NCBI GenBank assembly: GCA_910592205.1
Contig: CAJVPJ010000574.1
Location: 1-21,624 of the forward strand
Direction: 5' to 3'
DNA from: Paraglomus occultum
Taxonomy: Eukaryota > Glomeromycota > Glomeromycetes > Paraglomerales > Paraglomeraceae
Length of the DNA stretch: 21,624 nucleotides
Shown in pieces: positions 21,519 through 21,624 of the stretch (within the stretch, counting starts at the first letter, position 1; every line of letters begins with the position of its first letter). The translations under genes and the position numbers were made by a program. Below the pieces are notes generated by a model, which made no database searches, had not been told where the DNA came from, and worked only from the letters and a program-made list of their open reading frames with translations.

Positions 21519-21575
21519 CCTATTGTCACCGATTTTCTTCGCGAGGCGGCTGCGTCCCCTCACCGTGACAATAGG
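21519..21575. repeat. 11-bp perfect inverted repeat (35-nt spacer)
   Basis: Arms cctattgtcac (21519-21529) and gtgacaatagg (21565-21575) are exact reverse complements. The spacer is notably GC-rich (gcgaggcggctgcg) against the AT-rich surroundings. It lies 11 bp upstream of the ATG of the coiled-coil relic on the minus strand. It could form a hairpin, be a protein-binding site, or be the end of a small mobile element. Confidence 0.8.
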
Positions 21576-21624
21576 GCCCTGTAGTGTCGATGCTTAGTGA
21601 TGAGGCCACCGACTTAGCCAACTT

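Noticed and set aside
21519-21575. Rho-independent bacterial terminator
   Set aside because: The stem is AT-rich with a 35-nt GC-rich loop and no terminal T run in the right place, and the context is a eukaryotic nuclear genome.
1-21624. tRNA, rRNA or CRISPR elements
   Set aside because: No cloverleaf with a T-loop consensus was noticed, no rRNA-like sequence and no regularly spaced repeats. This is a visual scan only; tRNAscan-SE would be decisive.

Overview
The window looks like nuclear DNA of an AT-rich fungus with short GT-AG introns. Four multi-exon genes can be spliced by eye into complete frames: OCT1 (mitochondrial intermediate peptidase), CSE1 (exportin-2), PSF3 (GINS subunit) and a GHKL-ATPase/STAS-like fusion. 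Degraded copies of zinc-ribbon/PD-(D/E)XK and charged coiled-coil proteins, of the kind greatly expanded in arbuscular mycorrhizal fungi, suggest Glomeromycotina or a close Mucoromycota relative. The lineage call rests on remembered family resemblance and is an inference.

Layout. The left third (1-6926) holds no intact recognisable gene. It contains a zinc-ribbon/nuclease relic (2468-2831, +), a coiled-coil relic (5172-5380, +), several coding-like but broken frames on both strands (notably 3948-2932, -), a 19-bp direct repeat and AT-rich DNA. A single-exon NuiA-like gene (6927-7394, +) then converges on a three-exon gene (9278-7699, -). That gene encodes 407 residues: a histidine-kinase-type ATPase with N, G1 and G2 boxes, followed by a STAS-like DUF4325 module. 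About 1.6 kb without a convincing gene follows.

The right half is a compact housekeeping block, all on the minus strand: PSF3 (12195-10924, 7 exons, 208 aa), CSE1 (17113-12449, 22 exons, 979 aa) and OCT1 (20138-17459, 4 exons, 807 aa). Intergenic gaps inside the block are 253 and 345 bp. The window ends in a second degraded coiled-coil gene (21508-20964, -) with an 11-bp inverted repeat just upstream of its ATG.

Function. PSF3 serves DNA replication (CMG helicase), CSE1 recycles importin-alpha to the cytoplasm, and OCT1 matures imported mitochondrial proteins; nothing shows that they act together beyond being housekeeping neighbours. The most unusual content is the pair of prokaryote-like genes at 6.9-9.3 kb. 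The ATPase-STAS fusion has the two domain types that bacteria use as separate partners in anti-sigma/anti-anti-sigma switching. Here they sit in one spliced eukaryotic protein next to a nuclease-inhibitor homologue.
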